From NCBI GenBank assembly GCA_964565895.1, contig CAZMGT010000010.1, positions 13,208 to 77,207 of the forward strand: a DNA stretch of 64,000 bases. The letters run 5' to 3'. Shown piece after piece: positions 24,367 to 33,657 of the stretch. The notes beneath the pieces are model-generated. The model did not search any database, was not told the origin of the DNA, and worked only from the letters and a program-made list of their open reading frames with translations. A program made the position numbers and the translations under genes. Each line of letters starts with the position of its first letter. The first letter of the stretch is position 1. Source of the stretch: CAZMGT01 sp964565895 (lineage in GTDB: Bacteria > Armatimonadota > Zipacnadia > UBA1398 > CAZMGT01).

Positions 24367-27279
24367 TCACCGCGAGAGCTTGCCGAAGTAGACGAGGTCC
24401 GGGCTCACCGGCAAAAACGGCAGCCGGGGTAGCGTGGAGAACCGCGCAAATGGCCGGTTGCTGCGCAGGCCCGGGTCGTAGCGGAACTCGATCAACCCCC
24501 AGTCCCCGTCGTCCATCGCCGCGAAGTTCAGGGGATAGGACCACTTGTCGTACCAGTCCGCGACAGACCCCGGGTCGGCGACGTAGCTTTCCGTAATCGC
24601 CCCGTAGATGCGCAGGCGCACGTTCCACCGCCGCGACTCGGCGAAGTCCGCCACGGCGCTTGCGTCGCGGTCGATGTCCGCAGCGTCCACAACCCCGTCG
24701 CCGTTGTGGTCCAGCGCACAAGCGCGGGGGTCCCAAAACTCGCCGGGGATGATGAAGAACGTCCCCTTCTGCGCATACATCAGGGCGTGCACCACGCAGT
24801 CCAGCGCCGGCTGCACGCGCCCCCCGACCCGCCGCAGGAGCATCGGCCCGTCCTCCACGCCGTCCGGCGGGTCGCTCGTGTCGTTCAGGGGGATCGTCGC
24901 CCCCGTGCGCATCTCCACGCCGAAGGCATAGATCTCCAGCGGCCGAGTCATCTCCGGCGAGGCGACAATGCGCACGTGGTTCAGCCCGCCCGGGCGCGGG
25001 TCGAGACCCGTGGGCGGGCTGCCAAACGGCGTCTCCACCGTCCCGTCGTTGTCCAGGTCAATCGGTTGGTTCGCGGCGTCGCGGAGCACGGGAATGGCCA
25101 AAATCTGGACCTTCCCGTTCATCTGCCGACAGGGGTTAATCTCCACGCCTACGCCATCGCTGCGGTCGAAGTCGTACCTAATCCCGTTTAGATACATGTC
25201 GAACGCGCTGAGCTTGGACCCTTTAACCTTAAGCTTGATAAACACGTTCCCATCGGTGGCGGGCGCCGAGGCCTGCGGGTTGCCCAGCAGGCACTGCTCC
25301 TCGTCCGTCCCGGCAAAGCCAAACCAAAAGTCCAAATGCTGCCCCGGCCCAAGCACATACTTCACCCGCCGCCGCTCGCCGCGACTCACTGGCCGCACGT
25401 CGGCGTTCGTGCGCAGCCCGCGCAGCGCGCAGTGCGGCCCGTTGATCACCACGTTCTCCCCGGCAAGCAGGGCGATCCGGCTGTTTGTGGGATCCTCGGC
25501 GTCGATCCCCGCCCAATCGCTCGGGCTGAGCAGGTTCCCCTCCACGTAGATGTTCCCCGGGGTAACCACCGTCAGGTTATACGGCCCCGCGGCGAGCTTG
25601 CCCGAGATGCGCACGTTCCCCGTGCAGTAGATCAGCCCGTCCGCGGGATAGTCGAACCAGCACGAAGCATCGGGCACCCCGTCGTTGTCGCGGTCGAGCA
25701 CACGCACCGTATCCGCCGCCCCGCGCGCCCACGGGTCAAACCGTCCCGCCGCCGAATCGAAGGGAATGCGCCACGGCGTATACTTCCCCTCGGGGTCCGG
25801 GTGGCGGATGATCTTGATGTCCGGCAGGGCGGGGTCGTTGCCCAGGTTGTCCACGAACCACTGCGGCGCCTGGTGCGTCTCGAAGAGGACGATCTCCACG
25901 CCCGGCGGGTTATACAGCGGCCCCTGCCAATACGGTGAGTTCGCCCCCGCCCCCAGCCGCCGCCACTCGTCCGCCAAAAGGTCGCGGTCGAACACCTGCC
26001 GGTCGCTGTCGTTGGCCACGTAAAGCGCGCGGCCGAAGCCGTAGCGCGCGGTATTGTCCGGCGCGCCGTTGTTCGTGAACTCGTTCCCCGAGCTCTCCGC
26101 AATCAGCTCAAGCTGCGGCTCGCCGGAGTCCGGGTCCTTGGCCTCGACGTTCGGCGGGGTAATGCGCTGCACGCTCCGCGCGGGGTGCACCGAGGCGTCC
26201 ACCGCTCCCAGCCCGTCGAGCCAAGTCAGCGCGTTAGGGTCGTTGGGGTTTAGCTCAATCGGGAAATTGGGGTCGTTCGATGCCGCGCCCACGGCAAGCA
26301 CATTCGCCCCGTCGTCCGTCTGCGCATAACCGGTGAGCGGCAGCCCGGAGGGAGCAAGCGGCGGGTTGCCCCCGGTGTCCGTTATCCCGTCGAACGAAAT
26401 CCGCCCCGCGACATATACCCCATCGCCGCGGTCGCCCAGCGGCGCCGCCGGCGGCCGCGGGCAGATAAATCGCAGCTTGCCATATAGGCACACGCTGGTG
26501 TTGGAAAACAGGCCCCCGACAAACCGCTGCCAGCGCATGGGGTCCGTAAGATCCTCAAGCCCCCCGCTGTTCCGCCCGTCGCCGTCGATGTCGATGGTAT
26601 AGGGCACGCCGAACTCCTGCTCCGTTTCCGACTTGCCGTAGTCGGAAATGCAGAACAGATAGTCCGGCGTAAGCAGGGGGACATAGGCGTTGTTCACCCG
26701 CGTCAGCCCCGGGGTAAGCGGCGCCTCGCCGATGGTCGTAATCTCGATAAACCGGCTGAGCTGGTCGAACGCCGCGTTCGAGGCGCTTACTTGGGGAAAC
26801 TCCGCGGTGTTCCCGTCGCCGTCGCGGTCGAAGTAGTCCCGCGGAGCATAGCGCACGCGGACCAGCGTCCGCCCCGGGATAGCGCTCAGGATGTCCTCGG
26901 CGAGCTCGGAGAGGTCCTTCGTCTCCCCCGGGGGCTCGAGCTTGACAAAGTGCACCATCTCGTCGAACGCGCTGGCCAGGTCCGAGCCCGCGGGCGGCCC
27001 CCAGCCGCGCGAGATCTCCAGCTCCGTGTAGTAGTTTTCGGAAAGCCCCGTGGGCCGCTCCGGGCGATACTCCGGGTTTTCCAAAAGCAGCTCGTGGATA
27101 AACTTCGTCGCCGACTCCGCCGCCGTCTCCGCGGCAATCACGTCCTCCTGGCGGCCAGCCTGGGTCAGGCTGTGCGTGACCAAGGCCACGAACACCGCGG
27201 CCATGATCGACAGTAGCAGCATAATCACTACTGCGAGAATGATTACCTGACCTGATTGCCCGCAACGCCAGCCGCTCAT
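24367..27279 (-). CDS. PilX/GspK-like minor pilin with a very large exported domain (970 residues)
   Basis: The N-terminus (CGQSGQVIILAVVIMLLLSIMAAVFVAL) is a class III signal helix without Glu5, as in PilX and GspK, which act at the pilus tip without needing it. The rest, over 900 residues against about 200-330 normally, contains dockerin/calcium-type loops (DIDGDGRNSGG, DLDNDGTVETP and DHNGDGVVDAADIDRD near residue 880) and a polar-autotransporter-like middle with GNVRISGKLAAGPYN and GNIYVEGNLLSP. The ATG has GGAGG 7 bases upstream. The gene is 16 bases after the PilW-like gene and 40 before the PilY1-like gene, supporting the PilX assignment by order. Confidence 0.72.
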   Translation of the reverse strand: MSGWRCGQSGQVIILAVVIMLLLSIMAAVFVALVTHSLTQAGRQEDVIAAETAAESATKFIHELLLENPEYRPERPTGLSENYYTELEISRGWGPPAGSDLASAFDEMVHFVKLEPPGETKDLSELAEDILSAIPGRTLVRVRYAPRDYFDRDGDGNTAEFPQVSASNAAFDQLSRFIEITTIGEAPLTPGLTRVNNAYVPLLTPDYLFCISDYGKSETEQEFGVPYTIDIDGDGRNSGGLEDLTDPMRWQRFVGGLFSNTSVCLYGKLRFICPRPPAAPLGDRGDGVYVAGRISFDGITDTGGNPPLAPSGLPLTGYAQTDDGANVLAVGAASNDPNFPIELNPNDPNALTWLDGLGAVDASVHPARSVQRITPPNVEAKDPDSGEPQLELIAESSGNEFTNNGAPDNTARYGFGRALYVANDSDRQVFDRDLLADEWRRLGAGANSPYWQGPLYNPPGVEIVLFETHQAPQWFVDNLGNDPALPDIKIIRHPDPEGKYTPWRIPFDSAAGRFDPWARGAADTVRVLDRDNDGVPDASCWFDYPADGLIYCTGNVRISGKLAAGPYNLTVVTPGNIYVEGNLLSPSDWAGIDAEDPTNSRIALLAGENVVINGPHCALRGLRTNADVRPVSRGERRRVKYVLGPGQHLDFWFGFAGTDEEQCLLGNPQASAPATDGNVFIKLKVKGSKLSAFDMYLNGIRYDFDRSDGVGVEINPCRQMNGKVQILAIPVLRDAANQPIDLDNDGTVETPFGSPPTGLDPRPGGLNHVRIVASPEMTRPLEIYAFGVEMRTGATIPLNDTSDPPDGVEDGPMLLRRVGGRVQPALDCVVHALMYAQKGTFFIIPGEFWDPRACALDHNGDGVVDAADIDRDASAVADFAESRRWNVRLRIYGAITESYVADPGSVADWYDKWSYPLNFAAMDDGDWGLIEFRYDPGLRSNRPFARFSTLPRLPFLPVSPDLVYFGKLSR

Positions 27280-27295
27280 CAGCGCACCTCCACCC

Positions 27296-29017
27296 CTACG
27301 GGCTCGGCTGCCCCAGAAGCGAATAGCGCAGCTCGTTGCGCAGGGCCACCGTGGTGCTCGCCTTAAGCACCTGCGGCGTCCCCGTGGCCACGTCGTATAC
27401 CGCCATGTGCAGCGTCACGTCGATCTTCTGCCACGAGCCATAGGTCACGAGCACCACGTCGTTCCTAAACGTATTGCCCACCCACTCGAAGTTGTCGCGG
27501 AACTTATAGCGCACGTCGATGTAGTCGTACTTCCGCCCCGGCGGGTTAAGCCGGTTAAACGTAATTACCCCGGTGTTATAGTCGATGCGGTACTCCCCCG
27601 GCCCCGGGTCGCCCTTTGTCCTGCGAAAGCGGACCACGCGCTGCGTCGCTCCGTCGAACTTCACGCAGCGCACCGTCTCCGAATACTCGACGATCTTCCA
27701 CCCCAGGCGCCGCGGCGGCGAGTTCCCCCCGGCGACGCTGCCGAAGTCCGTCACGTTGCCCCCGTAGCTCACCTGGAACATATAGGGCACGCCCGCCCGC
27801 GGGCGCAGGGTGTTCGCCGGGTCATTCGCGGCCACCGGCGTGCCGTCGGGCAGGCGGTAGAAGAACCGGTCGCGGAAGTTCCGCCCGCACTTCACCGTCC
27901 CCGTCACGGGGTCTACGTCGATCGTCCACCCCGGCGTCGTTCCGTCGTTAAACACGCGCCGCCCGCCGCCCGGGTCGTTCGGCCCCGGCGTGCCGTCGGC
28001 ATAGATCTGGCGCACGATCTGCGGGATGTTCGACCCGCCCGGGGTGTTAAAGAACGTAATCAGGGCCATAATCCCGTGCGCCGGGTCGTGCGCCCAGTTG
28101 CCCCGTTTTGTTTTATACGCCGTGGGCTCGGTGTTGTTGTTGGGCTGGGCTTGTTCCGCCCCCTCCATAGCCGGGCTCAGGCTCAGCCCGGGAACGGGGG
28201 CGACCCCCGCCTGCGCATAGCCCTCGCTGTCCAGTTCCGCCAGCGGCCGATGCACCCCGCGCACCGTGTCGTAGACGTAGATGGCCACGTCGGCGTTCTC
28301 CGTGGGCGTCATCGGCTCGCTAATCTCCTCCCAGAACTCGCCGATGGGCCGCCCGTTGACGGTCGTCGAACGCGCGTAGAAATACGCCCCGTAGATGTCG
28401 TCGTAGCTCAGCGAGGCCGGATAGCGCGACCAGGGGTCCTCGTCCAGGTTAAACACCGCGCGATATAGCGTGCACATGTTCGCCTCGGAAAGATCGTGAA
28501 ACGGCTGCTCGAACGGGTTGAGATAGCCCATGCGCGGCTCCACGCCCGGCGCTCGGCCCCACATGTGCCCCGAATACCCGCTCCCCGGCCCGGGCTGCCC
28601 GGGCAGCGGCGCGACATACCAGCGGACCACCGTGCGGCTCTTGCGCAGGGGATAAATCACGTGCCCCTCGTCGTCCATCTCCGGCAAAATGAGGTCCAAA
28701 TACGCGGGCACCGCCGCCGCGGGAACGTTGTTCGCGGGCACGCCGGTTACCGTAACCAGCGGCCCGGGGACAACGTACATCGCCTCCTGCAGGTCCTGCG
28801 TCAGGCGGTTTATGGCATAGGTCAGCCGTTGCTGGCCGATTACCCGCGCCTGGCTTTGGCGCACGATGTTAAAGCTTTGATAAAGCGGGACGAAGAGCAG
28901 GCCGAAGAGAATTACCAAAATGGCCGTAACCACCAGGATCTCGACCAGGGTAAACCCCCGGCCGGCCCTCGCGGCGCGGCACTTCTCTCCGGCGCTCGTC
29001 GCGCGCCAGGCGCTCAT
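27296..29017 (-). CDS. PilW/GspJ-like minor pilin, enlarged
   Basis: The ATG at 29017 is chosen for AAGGGAG upstream; it yields 573 residues. After a 19-residue basic leader the prepilin motif G/FTLVEILVVTAILVILFG contains Glu5, then FVPLYQSFNIVRQSQARVIGQQRLTYAINRLTQDLQEAMY, the amphipathic helix typical of PilW and GspJ. The C-terminal part contains a strand module YRIDYNTGVITFNRL seen in other proteins of the cluster. PilW proteins are usually 200-350 residues long. It lies between a small prepilin and the PilX-like gene. Role: minor pilin in the initiation complex at the pilus tip. Confidence 0.8.
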   Translation of the reverse strand: MSAWRATSAGEKCRAARAGRGFTLVEILVVTAILVILFGLLFVPLYQSFNIVRQSQARVIGQQRLTYAINRLTQDLQEAMYVVPGPLVTVTGVPANNVPAAAVPAYLDLILPEMDDEGHVIYPLRKSRTVVRWYVAPLPGQPGPGSGYSGHMWGRAPGVEPRMGYLNPFEQPFHDLSEANMCTLYRAVFNLDEDPWSRYPASLSYDDIYGAYFYARSTTVNGRPIGEFWEEISEPMTPTENADVAIYVYDTVRGVHRPLAELDSEGYAQAGVAPVPGLSLSPAMEGAEQAQPNNNTEPTAYKTKRGNWAHDPAHGIMALITFFNTPGGSNIPQIVRQIYADGTPGPNDPGGGRRVFNDGTTPGWTIDVDPVTGTVKCGRNFRDRFFYRLPDGTPVAANDPANTLRPRAGVPYMFQVSYGGNVTDFGSVAGGNSPPRRLGWKIVEYSETVRCVKFDGATQRVVRFRRTKGDPGPGEYRIDYNTGVITFNRLNPPGRKYDYIDVRYKFRDNFEWVGNTFRNDVVLVTYGSWQKIDVTLHMAVYDVATGTPQVLKASTTVALRNELRYSLLGQPSP

Positions 29018-29165
29018 CGCGCACTCCCTTCGCCACACGCTAGTCAACAAAACACACGCCCCGATTTCGTACTACCCTCAGCCTCATTTCGCCAAACAGC
29101 AGTCCAACAATAGCCGCCTGCCCCCACCGGCGGACAGGCGGCGAGCTCTCCCTGCTCCGCGCGGC

Positions 29166-29990
29166 CTACGGGGTGGGTGTAGGCGTCGCGCCCACCGCCG
29201 CTTCCCCCTCGCGCGGGTAAAACGGCGCGTCCGCCGCGTCCACCTCCGTAAACCGATACTTCGCCTGCACCGTCCCGTCCAGATAAAGCACGAGCGTCAC
29301 GTAGTTATCTCCACCGGCCCGGCCGTGACGATGGTGCGGGCACCAGGTGATGATCGTATCCTTGCGCGGCGTCCACCGCTGCTGGCCCGTCCCCTGAGCG
29401 TTGGGCCAGAGCTGCCGATGATAGCGATCGTTGAGCTCGTAATACGCCTGCCACGCCGCCTCGTCCGTGCTCCCCGCGGGCGGGCGGATGGCCTCCACGT
29501 CTGCCTCGGTAATCCCCCGAAACGGCAAATACTCCCACACCGGCTCCTCAAAGTCCGGGTCGAGTGCCTGGTAGCTAATGTAATAAAAGCTCTCCCCGGG
29601 CGACACGTAGTCGCCCACGGAAACCTTTACCCGCTGGCCGCCGGAATCCAGCGCCTCCTCGCGCCGCCCCTCGGGGCAGTGCAAGTCGTCCGGGTCGTCG
29701 CCCGCGCCCGCCTCAAACAGGGCCCACAGCCCCGTGGTCTCCGTCGCCGACCCCCCCACCGCGGGCTGCTCCTGCGCCAGCGCTACGTCGAACGGCGGAT
29801 ACCCCAAATTATCCAACTGATACTGCCGGAGCATGGTATAGAGCATGTGCAGGTTCGTCAGGCAGGCAAACCGCCGCTGCCCCTGGCCCGCGTTCTTGAT
29901 CATGCTAAACGTAATCCCCGCGAGCAGCGCGATGATCGCAATGACCACCAATAGCTCGAGCAGCGTAAACCCCGTCCTGCCCTTGTTCAT
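29166..29990 (-). CDS. Small prepilin with H-x-DG-type C-terminus
   Basis: The ATG at 29990 (GGGGAG just upstream) gives MNKGRTGFTLLELLVVIAII, a textbook class III prepilin signal with cleavage after Gly7 and Glu5 in the mature helix. The 274-residue product ends in a segment HHRHGRAGGDNYVTLVLYLDG, similar to the H-X9-DG processing-associated tail of prepilins from Planctomycetota and Armatimonadota. It could be a major or minor pilin; its place inside the minor-pilin run (between PilV-like and PilW-like genes) favours a minor one. The gene begins 19 bases after the PilV-like stop. Confidence 0.85.
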   Translation of the reverse strand: MNKGRTGFTLLELLVVIAIIALLAGITFSMIKNAGQGQRRFACLTNLHMLYTMLRQYQLDNLGYPPFDVALAQEQPAVGGSATETTGLWALFEAGAGDDPDDLHCPEGRREEALDSGGQRVKVSVGDYVSPGESFYYISYQALDPDFEEPVWEYLPFRGITEADVEAIRPPAGSTDEAAWQAYYELNDRYHRQLWPNAQGTGQQRWTPRKDTIITWCPHHRHGRAGGDNYVTLVLYLDGTVQAKYRFTEVDAADAPFYPREGEAAVGATPTPTP

Positions 29991-30009
29991 CGTTCTCCCC
30001 GCTCTCCGC

Positions 30010-31650
30010 CTACGACACCGGCCGCACGACAAGCCCGTCGGTATCCACATAGTGCACGTCGTAGCCCGTATACCACAGCGTCCGCGCGCGCACGCTTAGC
30101 CCGCGCACCTTCACGATGTTCGTCACGTTGTTGTGCGCCAGGGCAAACCCGTGCATCTCCGGGTCCACCACGTGCGTTTCGTCAACAACCTTCGCCGGCG
30201 GGGTCGCCGGGTCGCCGTCGTGGTCGTAGTAGTAGGTAACGGCCACGCGGTGGGCGTCCTCGTCGGGCAGCCCCGCGCCGGTCAGCCCGCTTGCGTTCGC
30301 CCCGTAAAAGCGGAGGATCGTCTGCCCCCCGCTCTCCTCCCGGGCAAACCAAAACTGCTTCGGTCCGCTGCTCTTGCGCCGGCTAAACACGACGTTGCCC
30401 CCGGAGTCCAGATAAACCTCGGCATACTCCGCCGCGGCGAGATGATACTCCACCTGCCACCCGCGATCGAGGCGGAAGTAGATGCGCACAGGCTTGCCCG
30501 CGTCTTGGGAGTTGAACTTAACGTAGCCCTCGCCAAACGGCTCCCCCGGGTTCTGCGCCGGCCCGGTCATGTCCACGGGAAGCAGGGCTTGGCTAAGCAG
30601 CGTCGCCCCCAGGTTCACGGCAACCACCGGCTCGGCGATGTCATCCGTTAGGTTCTCGTTTAAAATCGCGTCGTCATAGGGCAGGCGCACGATGGGATCG
30701 CCCACCGTGGGAATGATCGACTCCCAGCGCATAACGTCGGGCACCGTGGCCCCCGGCAACACCGCGGAAAGCTCGTCTGAGGGCTGCGTCCGCCCCGCCA
30801 TCTGGTAGGTTACGGCGAGCATCCGCCCCGCGCGCGTGTAAGGATCTAGCGAGCCCGTGGGGTCGATGACGATCTTCCCAATGGGCGTCCCCTCGTCGTC
30901 AATGGCCACCCCGTTGGGAATGAGATAGAGCGTCTCCGAATGGGGCACGACGTTGGTGTGGTTTAGCGTTATCTGATAGACGGGCATCCCGTTAAGCGTC
31001 GCCGCTTGGGGTGTGTGAAACTCGCCCACGATGTCCACGATGTTCCCCGAGCTGTCGAAATACGAATAGCTCACGCGAAAGTCGCGCCCGAAGTCGTGCT
31101 GCAGGTAGATGTTGTTGTCGTCGATCTGATAGCGCCACTCCTGGGGCACATCGCCGGTATACGTGGCCAGGTCGGCCACCGCGGTAAACGAGCGCGTCGC
31201 CCCGGGGACGTAAACGAACACCGAGCCGGGAACCACCGGCCCGAGGCGCACAACATACACCCCTGTCGCCGGCGCCCGAAACGTCTCCCCGATGACATAG
31301 GTGGGGAAGATATATTGGTCCTCGCTCGGCGAGTACGACTCCGGCGTGGTCAGCCCGTCGTCGTGGATGATGCGATAGCCCAAGCTTAGGTTCGCGGCAT
31401 CCACAGGCACGGCGTGGGCGATGGCGAACGGCCGGTTGGCCGCGTGCTCCTTAACCTCGGTAAACGCCTCCTGGGAGATTTTGTTTGCCAGCTCGCGGTC
31501 CTGGGCCTGGCTAATGCTCTCCAGCCCGGGCATGAACACGCGAATGATCCCCAGGATGCCCACGACGAGGATGGCGATGGCCACGATCACCTCGAGCAGG
31601 GACATCCCCGCGCGGCAGCGCACAGGCCGAATTGTCTCGTAGCCGGTCAT
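30010..31650 (-). CDS. PilV/GspI-like minor pilin, enlarged
   Basis: A 546-residue protein starting MTGYETIRPVRCRAG followed by MSLLEVIVAIAILVVGILGI, the PilV/GspI-type prepilin helix with Met1 and Glu5 after the cleavage glycine. PilV is normally about 150-200 residues; here several beta-rich segments are added, among them WRYQIDDNNIYLQHDFGRDF and a calcium-loop-like YYYDHDGDPATPP. It follows the first small prepilin by 34 bases. Position corresponds to pilV in the fimU-pilVWXY1 order. I am confident of a minor pilin; the PilV label rests on helix type and order. Confidence 0.8.
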   Translation of the reverse strand: MTGYETIRPVRCRAGMSLLEVIVAIAILVVGILGIIRVFMPGLESISQAQDRELANKISQEAFTEVKEHAANRPFAIAHAVPVDAANLSLGYRIIHDDGLTTPESYSPSEDQYIFPTYVIGETFRAPATGVYVVRLGPVVPGSVFVYVPGATRSFTAVADLATYTGDVPQEWRYQIDDNNIYLQHDFGRDFRVSYSYFDSSGNIVDIVGEFHTPQAATLNGMPVYQITLNHTNVVPHSETLYLIPNGVAIDDEGTPIGKIVIDPTGSLDPYTRAGRMLAVTYQMAGRTQPSDELSAVLPGATVPDVMRWESIIPTVGDPIVRLPYDDAILNENLTDDIAEPVVAVNLGATLLSQALLPVDMTGPAQNPGEPFGEGYVKFNSQDAGKPVRIYFRLDRGWQVEYHLAAAEYAEVYLDSGGNVVFSRRKSSGPKQFWFAREESGGQTILRFYGANASGLTGAGLPDEDAHRVAVTYYYDHDGDPATPPAKVVDETHVVDPEMHGFALAHNNVTNIVKVRGLSVRARTLWYTGYDVHYVDTDGLVVRPVS

Positions 31651-31684
31651 CGCTCACCACCCGCCGCCCCGGCACCCGCGCGCC

Positions 31685-32386
31685 CTACGGCGAGATGTCG
31701 CGGCAGGCAACCCAGTTAAACCGATACTTGCTCCCGTCCGTCCACGTGCTCGGGTCCTTGGCGTCCGCGTCCTCGTTCATCACGTGGTTGATGCGATCTA
31801 CATTGCCGTTTATGCGCAGGACGAGGTCCATGTTTGTCTGCTTGCGGTGAAACGTGCAGTGCGTGACGATGGTATAGGGCGGGGGCCGGCGCGAGCGCAA
31901 AAACGGAAAATCGCGCCAGCTCGACACCCCGGACTCCGCCGGCGGCGGCCCCGCCGAGGGATCGTAGGTCGAGCCGTCGTCCGCGTAGCCGTTGGGCAAA
32001 TAGCCGTAGTAGTTATAGAGGTTGTGCGCGGGGTCCGTCCCGTCCTTGCTGTCGTTGTTATAGGTAAACTCCGCCCCCCGCCCGCGGTCGTTGGGGCACA
32101 CGAGCGGGCTCTTCCCTGTGACCACGGCGAGCCCCGTCCACGAGGCGGGGTCCACGCTCAGGGCGTCGCGCGAGTTGTCTACAGGCATGGGGTAGCGCCC
32201 GCGGCGGTCCAAGGCATACTCCCGGAGCATCAGCCCGAGCTGGTGCAGGTTCGTAATGCAGTGCGCCTGTCGCGCCTTCTCCCGCGCCCGGGAGAACACG
32301 GGGAACATGATCCCCGCCAAAATGGCGATGATCGCGATAACCACCAAAAGCTCAATGAGCGTAAACCCCGTTTTCCCTCTGGCCAT
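31685..32386 (-). CDS. Prepilin of the MFPVFSRAREKARQ type
   Basis: The ATG at 32386 has AGGAG 9 bases upstream and begins MARGKTGFTLIELLVVIAII, with Gly7/Phe8 cleavage and Glu5. The helix continues MFPVFSRAREKARQAHC, a signature very common in Armatimonadota-type prepilins. The 233-residue product ends with a degenerate H-x-DG-like segment (HRKQTNMDLVLRINGNV, with NG for DG). It is the first pilin gene after the prepilin peptidase, so it may be the FimU/major pilin equivalent. A 215-base gap precedes it, which may hold an internal promoter I could not define. Confidence 0.87.
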   Translation of the reverse strand: MARGKTGFTLIELLVVIAIIAILAGIMFPVFSRAREKARQAHCITNLHQLGLMLREYALDRRGRYPMPVDNSRDALSVDPASWTGLAVVTGKSPLVCPNDRGRGAEFTYNNDSKDGTDPAHNLYNYYGYLPNGYADDGSTYDPSAGPPPAESGVSSWRDFPFLRSRRPPPYTIVTHCTFHRKQTNMDLVLRINGNVDRINHVMNEDADAKDPSTWTDGSKYRFNWVACRDISP

Positions 32387-32601
32387 CTGCGTCAACTCCT
32401 CCGCACAGACAAGCGTGCCGCGGGCAGCAAGCAACGCCCTCTGGGCCAGCTTAGCGCATGGCGCTCCTCTTGGCCAGTTAAACTTGCTGGCCCCGCCCGT
32501 GGATCACTCTCTCCCGTTATTTGTGCTACACACCGTGATTACCCCTGCAACGGGCGAATTAAACCTTGCCCCCGAGCCCCGCGCCCGACACCCAATATTT
32601 C

Positions 32602-33549
32602 CTACGGCCAAGGCGCCCCGCCGGTTTTCCAGGGGGCATAAATCGCGCGCACGAGGGGCAATATCTTGTCCCCGAAAACCATCAGCGCGGCCAAGCTCAG
32701 CGCCAAAAACGGGCCAAACGGGACGAGCGTCAGGGGCTCCTCCTCGCTCGGCTCGGCGCCCTTTTTCCCCCGCCGCTTTTTCCGCGCCGCGCGCTCCGTT
32801 TTCCTTTTCTTGCGCCAGAGCAACACGGGCACCGCGGCGACCAGTCCGGCCAGGGCGGCGATGATCAAATAGGCGACAAGCGCCAGCCCCGGGCCGAGGA
32901 TCGTCCCCGCCGCCGCGGTAAACTTTACATCGCCCCAGCCCATCGTCTCCCGGCCGAAGAAAAAATCCGCCACCTTAACGAACAGATAAAGCCCCACCCC
33001 GCCCACGACAAAGCCCACCAGCGACATGGGCACGTGCAGCACATATCCCCCGCCGCTTGTGGAAATCGCCACCTGCCACAGCCCCGCGCGCTGGCCGAGC
33101 TGCAGCCGCGCCAGGTCATAAACGACACCTACGACGGCGATGATAATCCAGCACTGGTCGGGAATAATTGTCGTCTCTAAGTCCGTAAAAAAAGCGACGA
33201 TGAGGCAGGGGAAGACAACGGCCGCGGCGGCCAGGGCAAGCCAGTTTCCCTGTGGGGCATAAAGCAGGTATAACCCGAGAAACGTCAGCCCGGAGAGGAG
33301 CTCCACGGCAAAATAGCGCCAGCTAATGGGCGCCCCGCAGTCGCGGCAACGGCCGCCCAAAGCAAGCTGGCTAAACAGCGGGACGAGATCGCGCGCGCGA
33401 ATGACGTGGCCGCAGTGCGGGCAAAACGAGCGCCCGCGGAGGGAGAGGTTGCGCGGGAGGCGGTAGATGCACACATTTAAAAAACTGCCCACGGCGAGCC
33501 CTAGGGCAAAGCTCCACACGGCGAAGATCCCGAGCATCGTGGCCGGCAT
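32602..33549 (-). CDS. pilD: Prepilin peptidase / N-methyltransferase
   Basis: A 315-residue multi-pass inner-membrane aspartic protease (A24 family) that cleaves and N-methylates prepilins. It shows the N-terminal GSFLNVCIYRLP, the zinc-binding pairs CPHCGH and CRDCG, and the two catalytic aspartates in TDLETTIIPDQ and GWGDVKFTAA. The start is uncertain: TTG (33555), ATG (33549) and ATG (33537) are all in frame and none has a good ribosome-binding site; a GC-rich hairpin abuts this region. A Lys/Arg-rich segment (about 265-285, WRKKRKTERAARKKRRGKK) in a late cytoplasmic loop is notable. It lies between pilC and the first prepilin gene. Confidence 0.93.
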   Translation of the reverse strand: MPATMLGIFAVWSFALGLAVGSFLNVCIYRLPRNLSLRGRSFCPHCGHVIRARDLVPLFSQLALGGRCRDCGAPISWRYFAVELLSGLTFLGLYLLYAPQGNWLALAAAAVVFPCLIVAFFTDLETTIIPDQCWIIIAVVGVVYDLARLQLGQRAGLWQVAISTSGGGYVLHVPMSLVGFVVGGVGLYLFVKVADFFFGRETMGWGDVKFTAAAGTILGPGLALVAYLIIAALAGLVAAVPVLLWRKKRKTERAARKKRRGKKGAEPSEEEPLTLVPFGPFLALSLAALMVFGDKILPLVRAIYAPWKTGGAPWP

Positions 33550-33561
33550 AGACAATACACG

Positions 33562-33583
33562 GCCCGCCCAAACGCGGGCGGGC
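33562..33583 (-). promoter_or_regulatory. GC-rich hairpin just before the prepilin peptidase start
   Basis: An 8-bp perfect stem (GCCCGCCC / GGGCGGGC, six-base loop) ends 12 bases upstream of the preferred ATG, where a ribosome-binding site would be expected. It could limit translation of pilD. Confidence 0.4.
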
Positions 33584-33614
33584 GCTGCTCCCGTCGCTCC
33601 CCAAAGACAAACAT

Positions 33615-33641
33615 CGGGCCGGCACAGCCCGTGCCGACCCG
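33615..33641 (-). terminator. Hairpin after pilC, possible leaky terminator
   Basis: An 11-bp stem with one G-T wobble and a five-base loop starts 17 bases after the pilC stop. On the minus strand it is followed by ATGTTTGTCTTT, partly T-rich. It may reduce read-through from pilBTC into the prepilin peptidase gene. Confidence 0.45.
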
Positions 33642-33657
33642 CTCGCTTGCTCGCTCG

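Noticed and set aside
32387..32601. Promoter for the first prepilin gene
   Set aside because: Only weak combinations such as TTGCAG with TAGCAC were seen in this 215-base gap, together with a 6-bp hairpin at 32472-32492; not enough to call.
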